From Polytrichum commune (Eukaryota > Streptophyta > Polytrichopsida > Polytrichales > Polytrichaceae): DNA of 64,000 nt. The notes beneath the pieces are model-generated. The model saw nothing but the letters and a program-made list of their open reading frames with translations, was not told where the DNA came from and ran no database searches. A program made the position numbers and the translations under genes. Positions within the stretch are counted from its first letter, which is position 1. Each line of letters starts with the position of its first letter. Below are positions 20,950-33,794 of this stretch, piece after piece. The DNA lies in the NCBI GenBank assembly GCA_950295325.1, contig OX485808.1, positions 6,262,501 through 6,326,500 of the forward strand, read 5' to 3'.

Positions 20950-23900
20950 AATTTAATTTTAAATGCTATAATTCTTAACAAGCAAATTAATATGTAATCT
21001 GCTAGTAATATGCAAGAATAGACATGGTAAAAATTTCCATTCGCAATAAAGAATTATAGCAATGTGACAATCGAGCGCATCTTGCTAATTAATGTTACAA
21101 CTCATGGTTTTATGCCTTAAAAGAGGCCTAATCTAGTATTTTCTTGGTCAACTACCCGAAACACCTAGAAGGTTCTTGAATTTTAAGTTCCATCCAACTA
21201 CAAAGTGGAAACTAACTAAGGTTTCTACACTATATTAGACAAACCAACAAAATAAGTAGATGACAATTTTGAATCTTGGTGCCACCAACGTGATCTCTTT
21301 GCCCCAACTATGACTCCATGTATTGAACTAATGCATGGCAAACCTCCAATTCTTCCAAGAAACAAGTCACAAACAAACTTTGCATCAAGTGGACCATACA
21401 ATGAGTAAAAACGTGTGCATCTTCATGGCCCTCTTAATTCAAGTAAGAAACTCTCACATAAAGATTTTGAACTTTGTCCAAGTGGCGATTGATGCGATTC
21501 AACAATACCATTGTTCCACCTTTTAATAATCCTTTCTTCATTCCTTTGTGGAGTAAACTTCAATCTTTATCCTTGCCATAATCTAACATTTGACAAGTTA
21601 GAGGAAGATAAAATTCATTGGATCAATGTTGTTGTTATTAATCCTTCAAAAAATGCCAAACAAGCATACACATATCAACCAACTATTCACTCTAAGTTGG
21701 TGGATGCTTACATAAGCTCCACCAACTAGGAACGATGTATACATAGGTAATGAACTTCCAACTCTCATAGATAAACCCTAAATATCATTTCCCCCTCTTC
21801 CCTCCAAGCACTCAATCAAATTCAAAAGTGTGTACTTCAAACCCATTGCAATTGGAACGCCAAAGAACCAAACACTCCCAAAATAACACATCAAGATTCC
21901 CAAAACTTCCATACGAGCAACCTTGGACAACAAGATATGCAAAAAATAATTTGAACACTAACAATCCATGTGCATTCCAGTCATTGAAATACAACCAATC
22001 CAAATGACTTATCAACATCCCCTTCATAACATGTGACTGTGGAGTAAATAAACTTCATACTCCTCAAAAACAAACGTTTTCACTCAAGAACGACATCTAC
22101 CAATTGTGCTTCTATGTTCACTTGGATAACCACACCCACATGTGCTCATCCAATGACATCATGGTAGTCCGGTAGGTAGACCATGTGTATAGACAAACAC
22201 AAATAGCCATACCATGTCAATGGTTTTTTATTGAAATAAATGAGTTTCACACATCAACATTGAGAGACGGTCGATGGCACTATTGAATCTATGAATAACA
22301 TGTGTCTACTTCTTTGACAAATATTGGCTCATAGCATCCGCTTTTGAGAAGGTCCAAAAGCTAGTCCTACATTGTAGCTTTCATAGGATAGGAGATGATA
22401 TATATATATATATATATATATTCATTCCATGCAAAGAGGTCATACACCTAGAGATATAGAACTTGCCAACTTGCCTAGAGTTGATTATGCTCCCTAACTA
22501 TGAACATCATAGAGAAAGGAACGAATTTATCATAACCTACATAAGGTTTCTATGAAGCCACGAGAAAAATGTCACCACACAAAAATGGCAAACACAAACA
22601 TGTTTCCACATGTCGGTTGGAGATGGATAGCACTTTGACAAGAACCAAAGTCTTAAAAAGAATCCTCATAAACAAACATTCACCCCCATTCTGAAAGACA
22701 ACACAACCATGAAACTTGAAACCTACAAGATAAGTCTATCACTGCAAAAGCTTCACGCGAAAGCCTTTTCTTGAGCCCTTCAACCAAATTGCCTCTTCGT
22801 GTGTACACTTCATTCATCATTCATCATGTGCATCCTCCCATTTGTGTTGGCAAGACTATATAGGAATACGAATTAGATATCCACTTTACACTGATATGGG
22901 CTAAGTTGGAGAGGTGAAATGTTGGACTGTACAAACACATAACTTACAAATTAGGAGATTCCTTCCTTCTCCCAAGATCCACGAGAACAACCGCTTCTAA
23001 TTACCAACTAAGATGAGATCTATTCATGCGTAGCCCACCTTAATCTTCTCCAACTAGGTTGCAACATGTTTCAAACAAACTTGGTAATTATTGACGAGGA
23101 AAGGACGGGTTTTACCAACACAAACAACAATTATCGCCGAGAAAAAGTTACATATTTAAAAAGATGGTGCAAGTGGTGTTCAAGTAGGTGATGATGAACA
23201 AGTAACTATCAAAAATTTGTTTGAAATATGATAAAATAACATTAAATTGATGGTCTTTTTTTATAAAGTTTTGTGATGATGCCCTCAAAACTACAATGAA
23301 CTCAAGGAATTTGAAAAAAACATCTAACTTCCAAGTAATTAAGGTCATGAAATTAATGTCAAAAACTAGATTCAACCACTTGCTTTTGAACATGACTTTT
23401 GATACTAAGGTGTTGAAAATCTCAAGTTTGTATCCTACATTCGTGTATTCAACACAAATGTAGAGGTCATCGTGAAAACAACTCCAATTTAAACAACAAT
23501 TTGCTATTATTTTCAGGCCCTTGATCCGAAAAAAGAAAAGGGTATTAGTATACCAAAGCATTTCTCGGTCCACTTTACCATGCTTGCACCTTTCTACTAA
23601 ACCGGTCGTTGATGTGATCCATAATCTCTCGTCATTTTAATTTAGGTGAGAATGAAGCAATCTTAGATCTCTAATTCATCAAGAATGTCTACTCCAAGTT
23701 GAAAAAACCGAGTTGCATACTAATGCACCAACGCCTCTAGATCACAACTGAATGGAAATGAACTTATAAGGGGATCCTTGCATGCTCAAATACAGAAGCC
23801 AAATGTAGGAGCCAATATTTTTCACATATAATGCCCAATTTGGGTGGGGTTATTTCTTCCATAGGACAAGGTGATAGCTGTGCACAACTTGACTGCATGA

Positions 23901-26450
23901 ATTTGGAAAAATCTTAGTGCACAAGTTGTTTGTTCTATGAATGAAGGGAAATCTCACAAAATGACCTCATGTGACCCCTCCTAACTTTGAGGGTGACATA
24001 CTTTATCTAAGTTTTCTCTAGTTGCCCCCTGGATCAAGGCCATGTTCAATATGTCGAGTTGACCTAGCAAATGTGGTCCAATTGACTTCAAATTTTCAGA
24101 TTGCATATTTGGATCTAAAGAAAACAAAGCCTATTTTGCTACATAACAAAAAAAATCAGCACTTGTGCTTGAGGTGCCCGAAAATGGAATGTGAAGCCTT
24201 GAGCATTTGGGGGCTAAGAGGCTTCCCAAATACTCACCCTCAACTTTGGATGATGATGCTTTGGGGGCAAATCAAATCTAAGTAAATTATGCATGCAGGC
24301 TCGCTCAAATTCTAGCAACTAGTACGCAGTTCGTTAAACCCCGTGTTTCACCATGCCCATAAACGGACATGCACCAACAAACATGGTGAAATAAATTGAA
24401 GCAATATGATCTCGATGACTGTGCAAGTGAAAGGGGGGGGATGAATTTTGCCACAATTCTCATAAGATAATCAATAAACTTTCAAAGCACAAAGTTTAAA
24501 TGTGGGGAATATTCTACAAAATATTGACAGTCCCACATAACCGTGTTATGAATCTGAATAATGTTATGACCGTAGTATCAATAGAGTTAGTATTATCATA
24601 ATGTACATGATCGATGTATGCATGTATAGGGCCCTGCAGCTCATCGCCTTTATCATGATATCTAGGATTTTGGTAGATGTCGCACTTTCGCAAGTGGGAT
24701 CATCTACCTTAAGGCTAGATATTGACGAAGGGTTAAGAAGTCAAAGGGCTAAGAATGGGGAGATCTGACTAGTAGTTACAGATGGGCCAGTGGTGTTTAA
24801 AAAATAGCCAGTTCATGGTCAATACTTTATGCACGTTGCCAATCATTTTAGGTCAATCTATAATTAAATAGAAATATATTGATAAAGCAAAACCGAAATA
24901 TATCAGCATGTAACCGCTTGGACTTAAAACAATGAACAGAGAGAATCGGTTGCTAGTTCTGAGTTTAATGATTGAGTATGAGAAATAACCTATTAAAGTT
25001 CAAAACTTCACATTATTTAACGATCATTTAAAGAAATCTGTAGAATATACCTCAAATCGACAAAGGAAAACCAAAAGATTACAACATATAACCATTGGAA
25101 TTAGGAAACACCGGGATTTTAACTGATCATGCCTAAAAACACTTGGATCTCAACTCGTTTAATGACGAAAACATATGTCGGTGTTTTCATCATTAAAATA
25201 TCATCAATGTATGTAGTTATATGGTGTTTAGGGTGCTCTCATAATTGGAAATAGGCGGTGGTGAACTTGATGAGGCTACTAAAACTTGTGTATTTGGCCA
25301 TACGTTGAGACCTTATGTTTTTTAAGGGTTAGGCTTAAGTGGAAGATCAGTACCATGCCGGTGGATTTATGTAAATGTGACTCTTGATGTGACGTATGTA
25401 AATGTGACTCATCGAATGACATTTTCATACTATGAGCTAGCATGACATGACAAATTTGAAATAACCTCTTCAATTCCTTTCGGTTTCTCAAATGTTTGAA
25501 CTTTGATGTTCGAAGGAGCTCACAAAGACAATCACATAATTTTGTTCAAAGCCATCAATAAGATGCACCATTCAAGATACATAACAAACCTACTTTCTGA
25601 GTTTCTGTAGAATAATGTTGATGACAAATCCTATTATTTAGCTATCAAAGTTGTTAATCATACCACCAACACACTCCATCCTTAACTTCCTCAACCAACC
25701 AATGACCCTTGGGTTGTCCCAGGAGCAACCCTTTCTTCCTCTTAAGGTATGTGGGTGTTAATTGGTTCGTTTTCATGTTTTCCAACTTCCAACCAAATAA
25801 CAACTAACAAATTTTCGATGATCATAAGCAAATAACAAATTTTAGAATTGAATGCTTGTCAATTCCTTAAATGAAACATAGGTCCTCCCCACTGTATTCC
25901 CTTTTCATTGTGCAGTAATGACTACGATCTGAAAACATATTCCGATCTCTTTCAAACAACATGTAATTTATATCTATCTGAAAGTCGTCACCAAATTTGC
26001 AACAAGAGGTTACATTCACCAAGTCAACACGTCCGGCCTCTAGAAATTTATTATTAAAAAAACAAAAACAAAAAAAACAAGAACTTATTGATGCCAACAA
26101 ATGGTTAACAGTGCACTCCACGACCAACAAATACACATCAAATAGCAAGAGGATAGTCTCAAGAGGATCTTCTCAGAATTTGAAACTAAACGGTAAATAT
26201 GAAGCAAAATCTCTCTGCTAACGACATAGACACCATGAATGCCGACTAAGTAGGTTAATGCTCTCACAGTTCAAGAGCAAAAAATACTATTTTTGGCTGG
26301 CATGTCACTGTCATACAACCTAAAGCCTGACTTTTGTCATGAACACAATGTCTGCAGCATCTTCTCATTCAACAGAATAAGTAGAATAAAGAGACTGATC
26401 CAAAGTAAGGGGGATGCTGAAAACTCAGCATTGCAGTGTTAAGTTCTTAG
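20950..26450. other. 5.5-kb stretch without a recognisable gene
   Basis: AT-rich, with many short repeats and no frame carrying a known motif. The longest frame (23148-23573, minus, 141 codons) is rich in F, I, L and N, as chance frames in AT-rich DNA are. A dinucleotide (AT)n lies at about 22398-22422. The segment 24947-25150 is an inverted relative of the repeat at 34985-35210 (CCGGTT-containing family). Confidence 0.5.
22398..22422. repeat. (AT)n microsatellite
   Basis: An uninterrupted run of about 12 AT units in non-coding DNA. Confidence 0.95.
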
Positions 26451-26459
26451 TAAGCATGA

Positions 26460-26631
26460 TTAAAGCCATATCCACAAATCTGCAGATGTTGCTTTGTATA
26501 CATCCAGCTGCTCATCTCCACAAAAACTAAATTGCATATGCAGAGCGTGCATTTCCACATTTGCACTTGCATTTCCAATATCATCAGTAACAATCTGCAA
26601 AGAACAGTCTGCCATGGCCCAAAATACTTCT
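26460..26631 (-). other. exon-like minus-strand frame, unknown
   Basis: A 57-codon frame opens after an acceptor-like CTCTACTACAG and ends in a TAA. It includes CSLQIVTDDIGNASANVEMH and ends TSADLWIWL. A second acceptor-like TTCTTTGCAG lies inside. Composition is more protein-like than the surroundings, but I do not recognise the family. It could be a last exon of a gene starting near 28230, but SAPS proteins do not end this way, so the link is unproven. Confidence 0.3.
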
Positions 26632-27172
26632 CTGTAGTAGAGTACGGGAGGTAGGTCTGGGAGGGGGAAATCTAATGACAAACACCATCACAGACATTTC
26701 CTCAGGACAAGTAAAAGGATCAAGGACAATCCACGAAATACACACTTCCAAACTACAAGGCTCCACAAAACATTGTCAAATTCTTCAGAATATATTTTTT
26801 AATCACAACAATTGTCTAAGTGAACACTTTGTCAAACTGACCACACACATTGGACCTTCACCAATGTAATTGAAGTAGAGGAAAGCACAATCTCTCAAAT
26901 CCATGTTCAGTGCAATTTTTATACATAATGTTATATGATAAATTTAACAAAATGCCATTTCAAGCAGGAGACATTCACTCTCCACGTTCTCTGTGCAGTG
27001 TAACTGGCCCAGTAGCAATAAAACCCAGATTATCTGGACTACCCCATGTTCTTCTGCCAATTGATTCTCAGAGATTTTAGACTAGATCTTTAACATTAAC
27101 AAAATCATGTAAAGGCCGAAACAACTAGCAGAATAGTTCAGTACCAAAAGTCAGAAATCCAGAACCCCAGAA

Positions 27173-28060
27173 ACCATTCTAGACGAAGTTCAAGCTTTTG
27201 ACTTATGATAATTCTATGTAAAAAACCTAACTCCCCAAAATGTGGAACCTTTGGTACCATAAAAAGAGGTAGATACCTAATATCAAACCCAAGAAGGTCA
27301 AAAAGGGACTTCTAACACACTAAACACTGCTTCAGCGTTCGCAGATAGCGTAGAGCGATGCCCACTTGAAAAAAAATAGCAAAACCCCATAACCCAAAAC
27401 ATTCCAAGCAAATAGATACCATCTTCATGACATGATACCAGCTCACTGGTGAGAACTCAAGTATCTCAGAGTGAATAGTTTCCGAGCCTAGCTTTAAGAC
27501 GATGGGCAGGGGTCACAGACAAAGCAATCAACAGTTTTTTAAGCAGTTCAAAACGAGATTTGGTCGAACTTACGCTATTCCATTTTAGTTCTTTGCTGAT
27601 GAACAAGGACACAGGACTTTAGACGCAGAAACCATTTTAAGACCGAAGTTCAACCTTTCGTCTGATAATAATTTCATGTAAAAACTAATTCCCCCAAATG
27701 TGAAACCTTGGTAACGCAAAAAGTGGTGCATACTTAACATCAAACCAACGAAGGTCAAAAAGGGACTCTTGGAACACTAAACACTAATCTCTGCTACAGC
27801 TCTTGCAGATAGCGTACAGAGATGGCCATTCGGAGAAAATAGCAAAACTCGATAAACCTAAAAAACCTCCAAGCTAATGGATACCGTCTTCATGACATGA
27901 TGCTGAGAAGTCGGGTATCGCAACGACAATAGTTTCCAGCCTCTCTTTAAGGCCGCTGGCAGGGGTCACAGACAGCAGAACGTTCACCGTTTTTTTTGAA
28001 GTTGGAAGAATGAAATTCTGTCGAACTTACGCCATTCCATATTGCACACACATGATTCTA
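27173..28060. repeat. degenerate tandem duplication, about 450-bp unit
   Basis: The segments 27173-27590 and 27630-28060 align along their length. Shared landmarks are AAGGTCAAAAAGGGACT, GCAGATAGCGTA, TCTTCATGACATGAT, GGCAGGGGTCACAGAC and GTCGAACTTACGC.ATTCC. On the minus strand each copy ends with a donor-like GGCGTAAGTTCGAC or AGCGTAAGTTCGAC. Divergence is much higher than in the 525-bp duplication next to it, so this event is older. Confidence 0.75.
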
Positions 28061-28191
28061 TTCTTCCGGTGAAAATAAAACCAGAAGGTGAAGAGACAAG
28101 AAACTCGACAAGCTGCAGCTTGTATCATAAGATATACATGCAGACCGGGGGGGAGAGAGTGACTAAGCTACTGCCTGTATCGAAAACTTAC

Positions 28192-28230
28192 CGGGGAAGT
28201 GGTCGATAAGCCAGCTACTCGCCAGAACAT
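28192..28230 (-). pseudogene. first coding exon of a SAPS-family (PP6 regulatory subunit) protein
   Basis: The minus strand reads ATG and 12 more codons, MFWRVAGLSTTSP, then a strong donor CCG|GTAAGT at 28192/28191. Plant SAPS-domain proteins (regulatory subunits of the PP6-type phosphatase) typically start MFWRM.GLS..SPVE, so the match covers the whole exon. The acidic SAPS segment that should follow (LEELLDEDEIIQECKALN-like) was not found on the minus strand down to 21000. The exon is therefore either the head of a gene with a very long first intron or a captured or orphan 5' end. The upstream sequence, with CT-rich runs, resembles a plant 5' UTR. Confidence 0.5.
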
Positions 28231-29269
28231 TTTCTTCAGAAAGCCTTCTATCTCTGTTGATTCTTGCTACCCACACCAAAGGCTCTTGTGACCAGAGGAG
28301 CTCTCTCTCTCTCTCTCTCTCTCCACAACAGATCTGTCAGTGCTCCTCAAATGACCGCGCAAGCTTCTCTGCCAGCCATGAAGAACCCTACCAGAAGGAA
28401 TCTTCCGGCTCCTCCACCTCCTGAGAACTTCCACAAACCAAACCTGTCTCTAGATCCTCGTGCTGCCCTGCTCGAAAGAAACCCGCTCCTCCACCAAGCT
28501 GTTTGGCCTGTGATCTCGGTCATACCATCTCAATGCCAACCAATGTTCCTCCCGCACTCTGTACCGACACTCCTCCGCAGACCTGGATGCCTCCACACCT
28601 TCATTCCCTTCCTTTCCTTCCTGCCCGCTTTGCAAACCCTCCCCTGACCGTCAACCTGTTCTGCTTGTCACCACTGAAACCAAATCTCCCAACTCCACAA
28701 CACCACAAAAACCTTCCGCCGCAGCTCTCTCTCTCTCTCTTTCTCGCCAGAACATTTTTTTCAGAAAGCCTTCTATCTCTGTTGATTCTTGCTACCCACA
28801 CCAAAGGCTCTTGTGACCAGAGGAGCTCTCTCTCTCTCTCTCTTTCCACAACAGATCTGTCTGTGCTCCTCAAATGACCGCGCAAGCTTCTCTGCCAGCC
28901 ATGAAGAACCCTACCAGAAGGAATCTTCCGGCTCCTCCACCTCCTGAGAACTTCCACAAACCAAACCTGTCTCTAGATCCTCGTGCTGCCCTGCTCGAAA
29001 AAAACCCGCTCCTCCACCAAGCTGTTTGCCCTGTGATCTCGGTCATACCATCTCAATGCCAACCAATGTTCCTCCCGCACTCCGTACCGACACTCCTCCG
29101 CAGACCTGGATGCCTCCACACCTTCATTCCCTTCCTTTCCTTCCTGCCCGCTTTGCAAGCCCTCCCCTGACCGTCAACCTGTTCTGCTTGTCACCACTGA
29201 AACCAAATCTCCCAACTCCACAACACCACAAAACCTTCCGCCGCAGCTCTCTCTCTCTCTCTCTCTTTG
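28220..29269. repeat. 525-bp tandem duplication of a 5' UTR / start-codon region
   Basis: Copy 1 (28220-28744) and copy 2 (28745-29269) are nearly identical; differences are a few substitutions and changes in the (CT)n length. Both junctions share the short sequence CTCGCC or CTCGC. On the minus strand, copy 2 repeats the SAPS-like start ATGTTCTGGCGA (28755-28744) and then runs into (AG)n instead of the rest of exon 1. A second, out-of-context start codon therefore sits upstream. Open frames on the plus strand (ALPAMKNPTRRNLPAPPPPE) occur in both copies, but nothing else supports them. Confidence 0.9.
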
Positions 29270-29274
29270 TCTCG

Positions 29275-29836
29275 CGTACCGACTCCCACCTTCGAACCCT
29301 AATACTCTTGCCACACGCTCCACAGAGCACGATTTTGCAGACGGCGAAGACCAGTCGGTCGGTGAAGCTCAAGCCGTTGCGGGGACGCAATTCGGAGGAG
29401 CTATGGGGCTCGTCAGTGGATGCTGGGATGGGAGGAAAAGATGCAGCCACCGAGAGGGGAGCAGGAGCGGAGCAGGCAAGCGAAGAGAACTTCAACGTTA
29501 GACGGCTTTCGCATGCCGATTCTAGCCTCGTAGAGTGGGCCCCATGCTTCGTGGGCCTCACCTCTCCACGTAGGGCCAGACGGGGGGAAGTCGGGACCCC
29601 GTCAAACCGGCTCTCCCCGCACGGCCGTGATGACGAAAGTGGTATGGGGATCTGGATTTTGGAGTTTAGCACCAAGTGGAGTCCCGGGCCTTGGACGTTA
29701 TTAGCCCCCAGGTGGAGGGTGGCAGGTTGCGGACGTGGGTTAAAGTACGGGCGGGCACCAAATGACCTGGCAACCTGGCTTTGGGGACATGGATTTTGAC
29801 CGGATCGGCCTTCGTTAATTTTGGCAAGCTGGGGGA
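29275..29836. other. GC-rich stretch, possible promoter or CpG-rich 5' region
   Basis: Clearly more GC-rich than the rest of the window. It has long frames on both strands, as GC-rich DNA often shows, but no recognised domain. It adjoins the duplicated 5' region on one side and the hAT element on the other. It may be the upstream region of the SAPS-like transcript or the start of a divergent one (ATG at 29402). Confidence 0.35.
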
Positions 29837-29844
29837 AAGAGGAG

Positions 29845-30999
29845 CAGTGTTCAAGATTGAAGTCTTCAATGCCCTTCAAACGCGATTTGGCCCTTCAAAA
29901 TATACCTCTCTCAAAACAGCCCTTCAAAATGCAACCCCAAACTCAAAATGAAAACTTCACTTGACGTCCTCAAAATTTTTACACCCGTCAACACTGTAGC
30001 GCTACAGCAACGAGGAGGTCGCTACAGTGACAACCTCAACACCTAGCAAATGATTCATTCAACATCGATCTGACTTGGAATTCAACTTTTTAGGTCTTGC
30101 AAAAGATTGGAATCCAACCCTTTCTTTGGTAAGCATTGAGTCAGTGTTGTAGTGTGATGTGATTCAATCAATGTGAAATCAGTGTTGATTTGGGTCTACA
30201 AATTTAAAGGTTTGTGATGTAATTCACAGGCTAATCACGAATGAATGTTTTTTGTGGGGTGAAGGCCAGCACACTGGTCCTGACTTGTCCATTTTCAATG
30301 CGGCCCGGCTTTTTAGCCCGAAGCACTATCCCGTAGATGAATTGGACAGAGGGACATTAACGGAACAATGGTTGAACCGGTTGGTGACACATTTCCGTTG
30401 GAGCGATGACCTTGTTAATCAATGCAATGCGGAATTGCTAGAATTCGTGGAGATGTTCTGTTTCGTTTGTGAACGCCGAAGTATGCAAGAAGCTTGGGTT
30501 TTTTTTGGCAATGACCGGGAGTTCATGATTAATTGGCCAACTATGATGTCGCTATGGCAAGCCATACTTGTGATCCCAACTAGCACTGCTGTTTGTGAGC
30601 GTGGTTTTTCAAAGCAAAATTGGGTTAAGAGTGAAAGGAGAACTAGACTCAACCTTGACACACTAGATGCTTTAATGAGGGTTAGTCTAAATGGGTTAGG
30701 AGTTGAATTCATGGATTGGGATAGTATTTTTGAATCTTGGAAAATTGGCACAAGAACCAACAAGCGTAGGGCATTATCACTAGAAGAGGTGGAGTTAGAT
30801 GGTTGATTCTTAATTCTTCACATTGTATTGGAAGCATGCACCATATAAATCATGCATAAGTTTAATATGAGTTTTTTATATTTTATTTCTATATTACTGA
30901 ATTGACGTCTTGAATTTGAACTAGCCCTTCAACCGAAGGGCTCAAATTCTAGAGCCCTTCAAAATGAAACTCATATGAGGGCTTCAATCTTGAACACTG
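29845..30999 (+). mobile_element. hAT-superfamily DNA transposon, non-autonomous, with 8-bp target duplication
   Basis: The ends are inverted copies of CAGTGTTCAAGATTGAAG. The element is flanked by the 8-bp direct repeat AAGAGGAG (29837-29844 and 31000-31007), the hAT signature. Subterminal copies of GCCCTTCAAA occur at both ends, in direct and inverted orientation, as expected for transposase-binding repeats. The 1155-bp element encodes only the C-terminal part of a transposase (30252-30806). It is too short to be autonomous. Confidence 0.95.
30252..30806 (+). pseudogene. hAT transposase, C-terminal dimerisation domain
   Basis: The frame encodes about 184 residues. The hAT C-terminal dimerisation region is clear: INWPTMMSLWQAILVIPTS, then TAVCERGFSKQNWVKSERR and TRLNLDTLDALMRVSLNG. 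Family transposases are usually 600-800 residues with an N-terminal BED finger and a split DDE core, and those parts are missing. The frame has no ATG at its start, so translation would need an upstream exon. A donor-like TTGGTAAGC near 30128 and an acceptor-like AATTCACAG near 30229 hint at a spliced ancestor. It lies within the TIR-bounded element at 29845-30999. Confidence 0.88.
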
Positions 31000-31007
31000 A
31001 AGAGGAG

Positions 31008-33490
31008 GGAAAGAGAAATGGAGCCTCGTTGGAGGACCCTATGGTAGGGGAGCTCAACCAAGACCATGACCAAGTTTGGGCCCTCTTGTTTATGATTATT
31101 CCTCGATGGTTTTTGTTTTGAGTCAAGCCTTCCCACGCTCGTTATAGAGGATGGGGTCCCGCATGCTAGGGGAGGCTCCTTCTATTTCCAAGTTTCGGAT
31201 CACTAACTAACATAAAGATGTTATTTAGTTGGGAAAAAGGAGGGTGGGGGGGGTGCATATGCCGAATGCCGCAACACTATTTAAACTTCATTCTTAAAGC
31301 ATGATCACACGTTGTAGTGTACACCAAACACTAACACAAAGGGTGTTAAATCAGGTAACATCATTTAAGACGGGAGTCATCTCATTATATGTATTACACG
31401 TTCACTAGATATGAGTTTCATAAGTTGCGGGTCCCATCATCAAAACCAGTATCTTACAATACACAAGGCTTTACAATGAAGGAGTTGAAGCTAAGATTCT
31501 ATTTGGTCAAACAGTACGAGGTATTGATAGTTGATTATCTCATTAAGGAGTTGAAAGTTGGGCCATAATGTACCGAAGCTATTCCAGCATGGGAGGCCCA
31601 ACTTTTAATGTTGGCAACAAATTGAGTTCAAATCTAACTTCAATATGAAGCAACAACAAAAAAAAGGGAACACGGCTGCTATTCCATGCCCCATCAATGA
31701 TGTAATAGTGGTTGAGCCTAACTTGTGGGTCCAACGTGTGGACTAAACCTGACACTATTTTGTTGCAGAGTATCATATGGAGAACCAGTGAACATGCTCT
31801 TATGCCCTTGGCCCATAATCCTTTGCAAGCTTATGAGCCCTTACATAGTGGAGCTTTGGCTCAAGATTGTCCCTTGATTCCTTCTTTTTTTGAATTGGTT
31901 ATTGAGTTTAAGCCCTAGCAAGTTTCGATGTGGAGGATCTTCAAAGTCCATATCTACAAGTTCAAGTTTGGGCTTCAACTTTGAGAAGAGAAAATGAAAT
32001 GCATGATGATACAGAGCTCCATCGTTTGAAGCACACGTAAGGGTTCGAATCATTTCGCTTTGGCCCATCAAAGACATAAACTCGAGCTCAAAAGTTTGTG
32101 TGGTTGGACCTTTGTACCATAGAACGTACCTTTATTGAATAAGCCAGCTGGCTTGCCAAAATCAAATTTTTGTTCCATGCTGTGTCGTTTTTCACATGTT
32201 TCAACCAACCAGTGCGCGACATGTGGCACCTTTATTTGATAGAATATAATAGGTGTGCTAAAATTGGTAAGTCTTACATTTGTACGACTCATACTACTTG
32301 CAGATCTGTTCTACTTGCATTTTCATTTGACATACTTCTTACAAGTTCAATCGTTTATTAGTTTATTGATGCAACTTTTTATCAAGCAAAGCTATCAATG
32401 TTCTATAATGTCCAAACACCCAATTTGACATTTGTTGGCAAAAATACGAGATATACAATAAATAGATATAACATTGTGTAGTTCCAAATAGTAAGTGACA
32501 CTAATTATATGCTATTTAGTGTAGTGCTTATTGTGGAAGAGGGGGGGTGGTAAAATACATTGCATGTTGACATGTTGGGTCATTGCCAAGAGCCACGTGT
32601 CAAGCTCGAGAAGTGGATCGGTAAATGATATGCTTGACATATGACCCTATATGATAAGACACTGTGCACATTGTTTGAAATCAAGTATGGTAACTACACT
32701 AAATATGATAGTTAGTGACATATGGTATTTTATGTCAGATGACACCTCTTATGAATAAGTGAATCCATGGTATCATTAGTTATATGATAGAACCGATCTA
32801 ACCGGAAGAAATTCTTGTATTACTTTCAGTGTTCAGGTTTGATGGGCCTGGTATCAACAAACAAAAGACTACAATACTTATGCCCCCTCCCCACCTGACT
32901 TTACCAAATAACCAAAGTCTTTCCTAAAAACCGGGTAAAGCTCCCTCAGTTATAGCGGAGGCGTTCGGCTATCCCAATGCACCTGCAAGAACTTGCTCTG
33001 GAGATTGTCGAGTAGGTTTTAGTTAAGTAGCTTTCACACATGTTCATGGTTTTATCTACCAAGCAATGAATGTTGGATAGTTTTTGTCCCATACCCAAAT
33101 CCCTTACTACTCATCTATCTTACCATCGGTTTTTGTTAATGGAGTTCCTAGTGCCCTCATAACTAGGACTAAAAAGCAACCAATCGCAAGGGTGGGAGGC
33201 GACACTTTTAAAGCTCCTACCTTCTTGCCTCATGTTTAGGTACCGATGGGAGGGTCGGTGCTTGAGGCTTAAAACCTCCACTTGTAAGCCATGCCACATC
33301 ATTTGCCAACTAGGTTGGGCACTAGATAAGGTCGATGGTGTGAAGGCCGTGTTTTTAGAACTAACTTTTAGACTTAGCTAAAGTCGGGTGGGGAGGGGGC
33401 ATTACTTGCACAACCAGAAGGGCCTGCACCACCTAACTTTATCTCGGGGTTTTTAGGGTGGTTTAGGGTTTTTTATTTACTCCTTGCACC
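31008..33490. other. non-coding repeat-rich stretch
   Basis: No recognisable gene. The segment 32760-32995 is repeated almost exactly at 44715-44960, including a run of CTCCCCACCTGACTTTACCA, and more weakly at 42487-42600. A near-inverted relative of it lies around 33355-33440. Remnants related to the element at 33506-33732 occur at 32450-32530 and 32690-32740. Confidence 0.5.
32760..32995. repeat. dispersed repeat, partner at 44715-44960
   Basis: Over about 235 bases the two copies are nearly identical, from GAATCCATGGTATCATTA to GGCTATCCCAATGCACCT. No protein is encoded. Confidence 0.85.
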
Positions 33491-33505
33491 CACCACCGTA
33501 TGCAA

Positions 33506-33732
33506 CTACACTGAATATGATATTTAGTGTGGCTTACTATGTGGAATTACGCAATGCTATACCTATTTACTGTACATCTCATATTTTACCAACAATTGTT
33601 AAATTGGCAGTTTGGACATTATAAAACATTGACAACTTTACTTAATAGAAAATAATTTCAATAGTAAAACAATATAGCACCGTGCAAATCCGAATAGTAA
33701 GCCACACTAAATATCGTATTTGGTGTACCACT
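33506..33732. mobile_element. inverted-repeat MITE (ATATTTAGTGTGGCTTACTA arms)
   Basis: The left end (TGATATTTAGTGTGGCTTAC) is the inverted match of the right end (33700-33732, GTAAGCCACACTAAATATCG). Related half-elements lie at 32450-32530, 32690-32740 and 55485-55640. It is non-coding. Confidence 0.6.
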
Positions 33733-33794
33733 GGAATCGAGCTGGCACACTATGTGGCACGTAGAAAACACCAAGCCTACCTCCGGCACCTCAC

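Noticed and set aside
23148-23573. 141-codon minus frame
   Set aside because: Composition is that of AT-rich random sequence, with no motif, no splice or regulatory context and no homologous copy in the window.
28264-29170. Plus-strand proline-rich frames in the 525-bp duplication
   Set aside because: They are the complement of a probable minus-strand 5' UTR. They have no recognised domain and exist twice only because of the tandem duplication.
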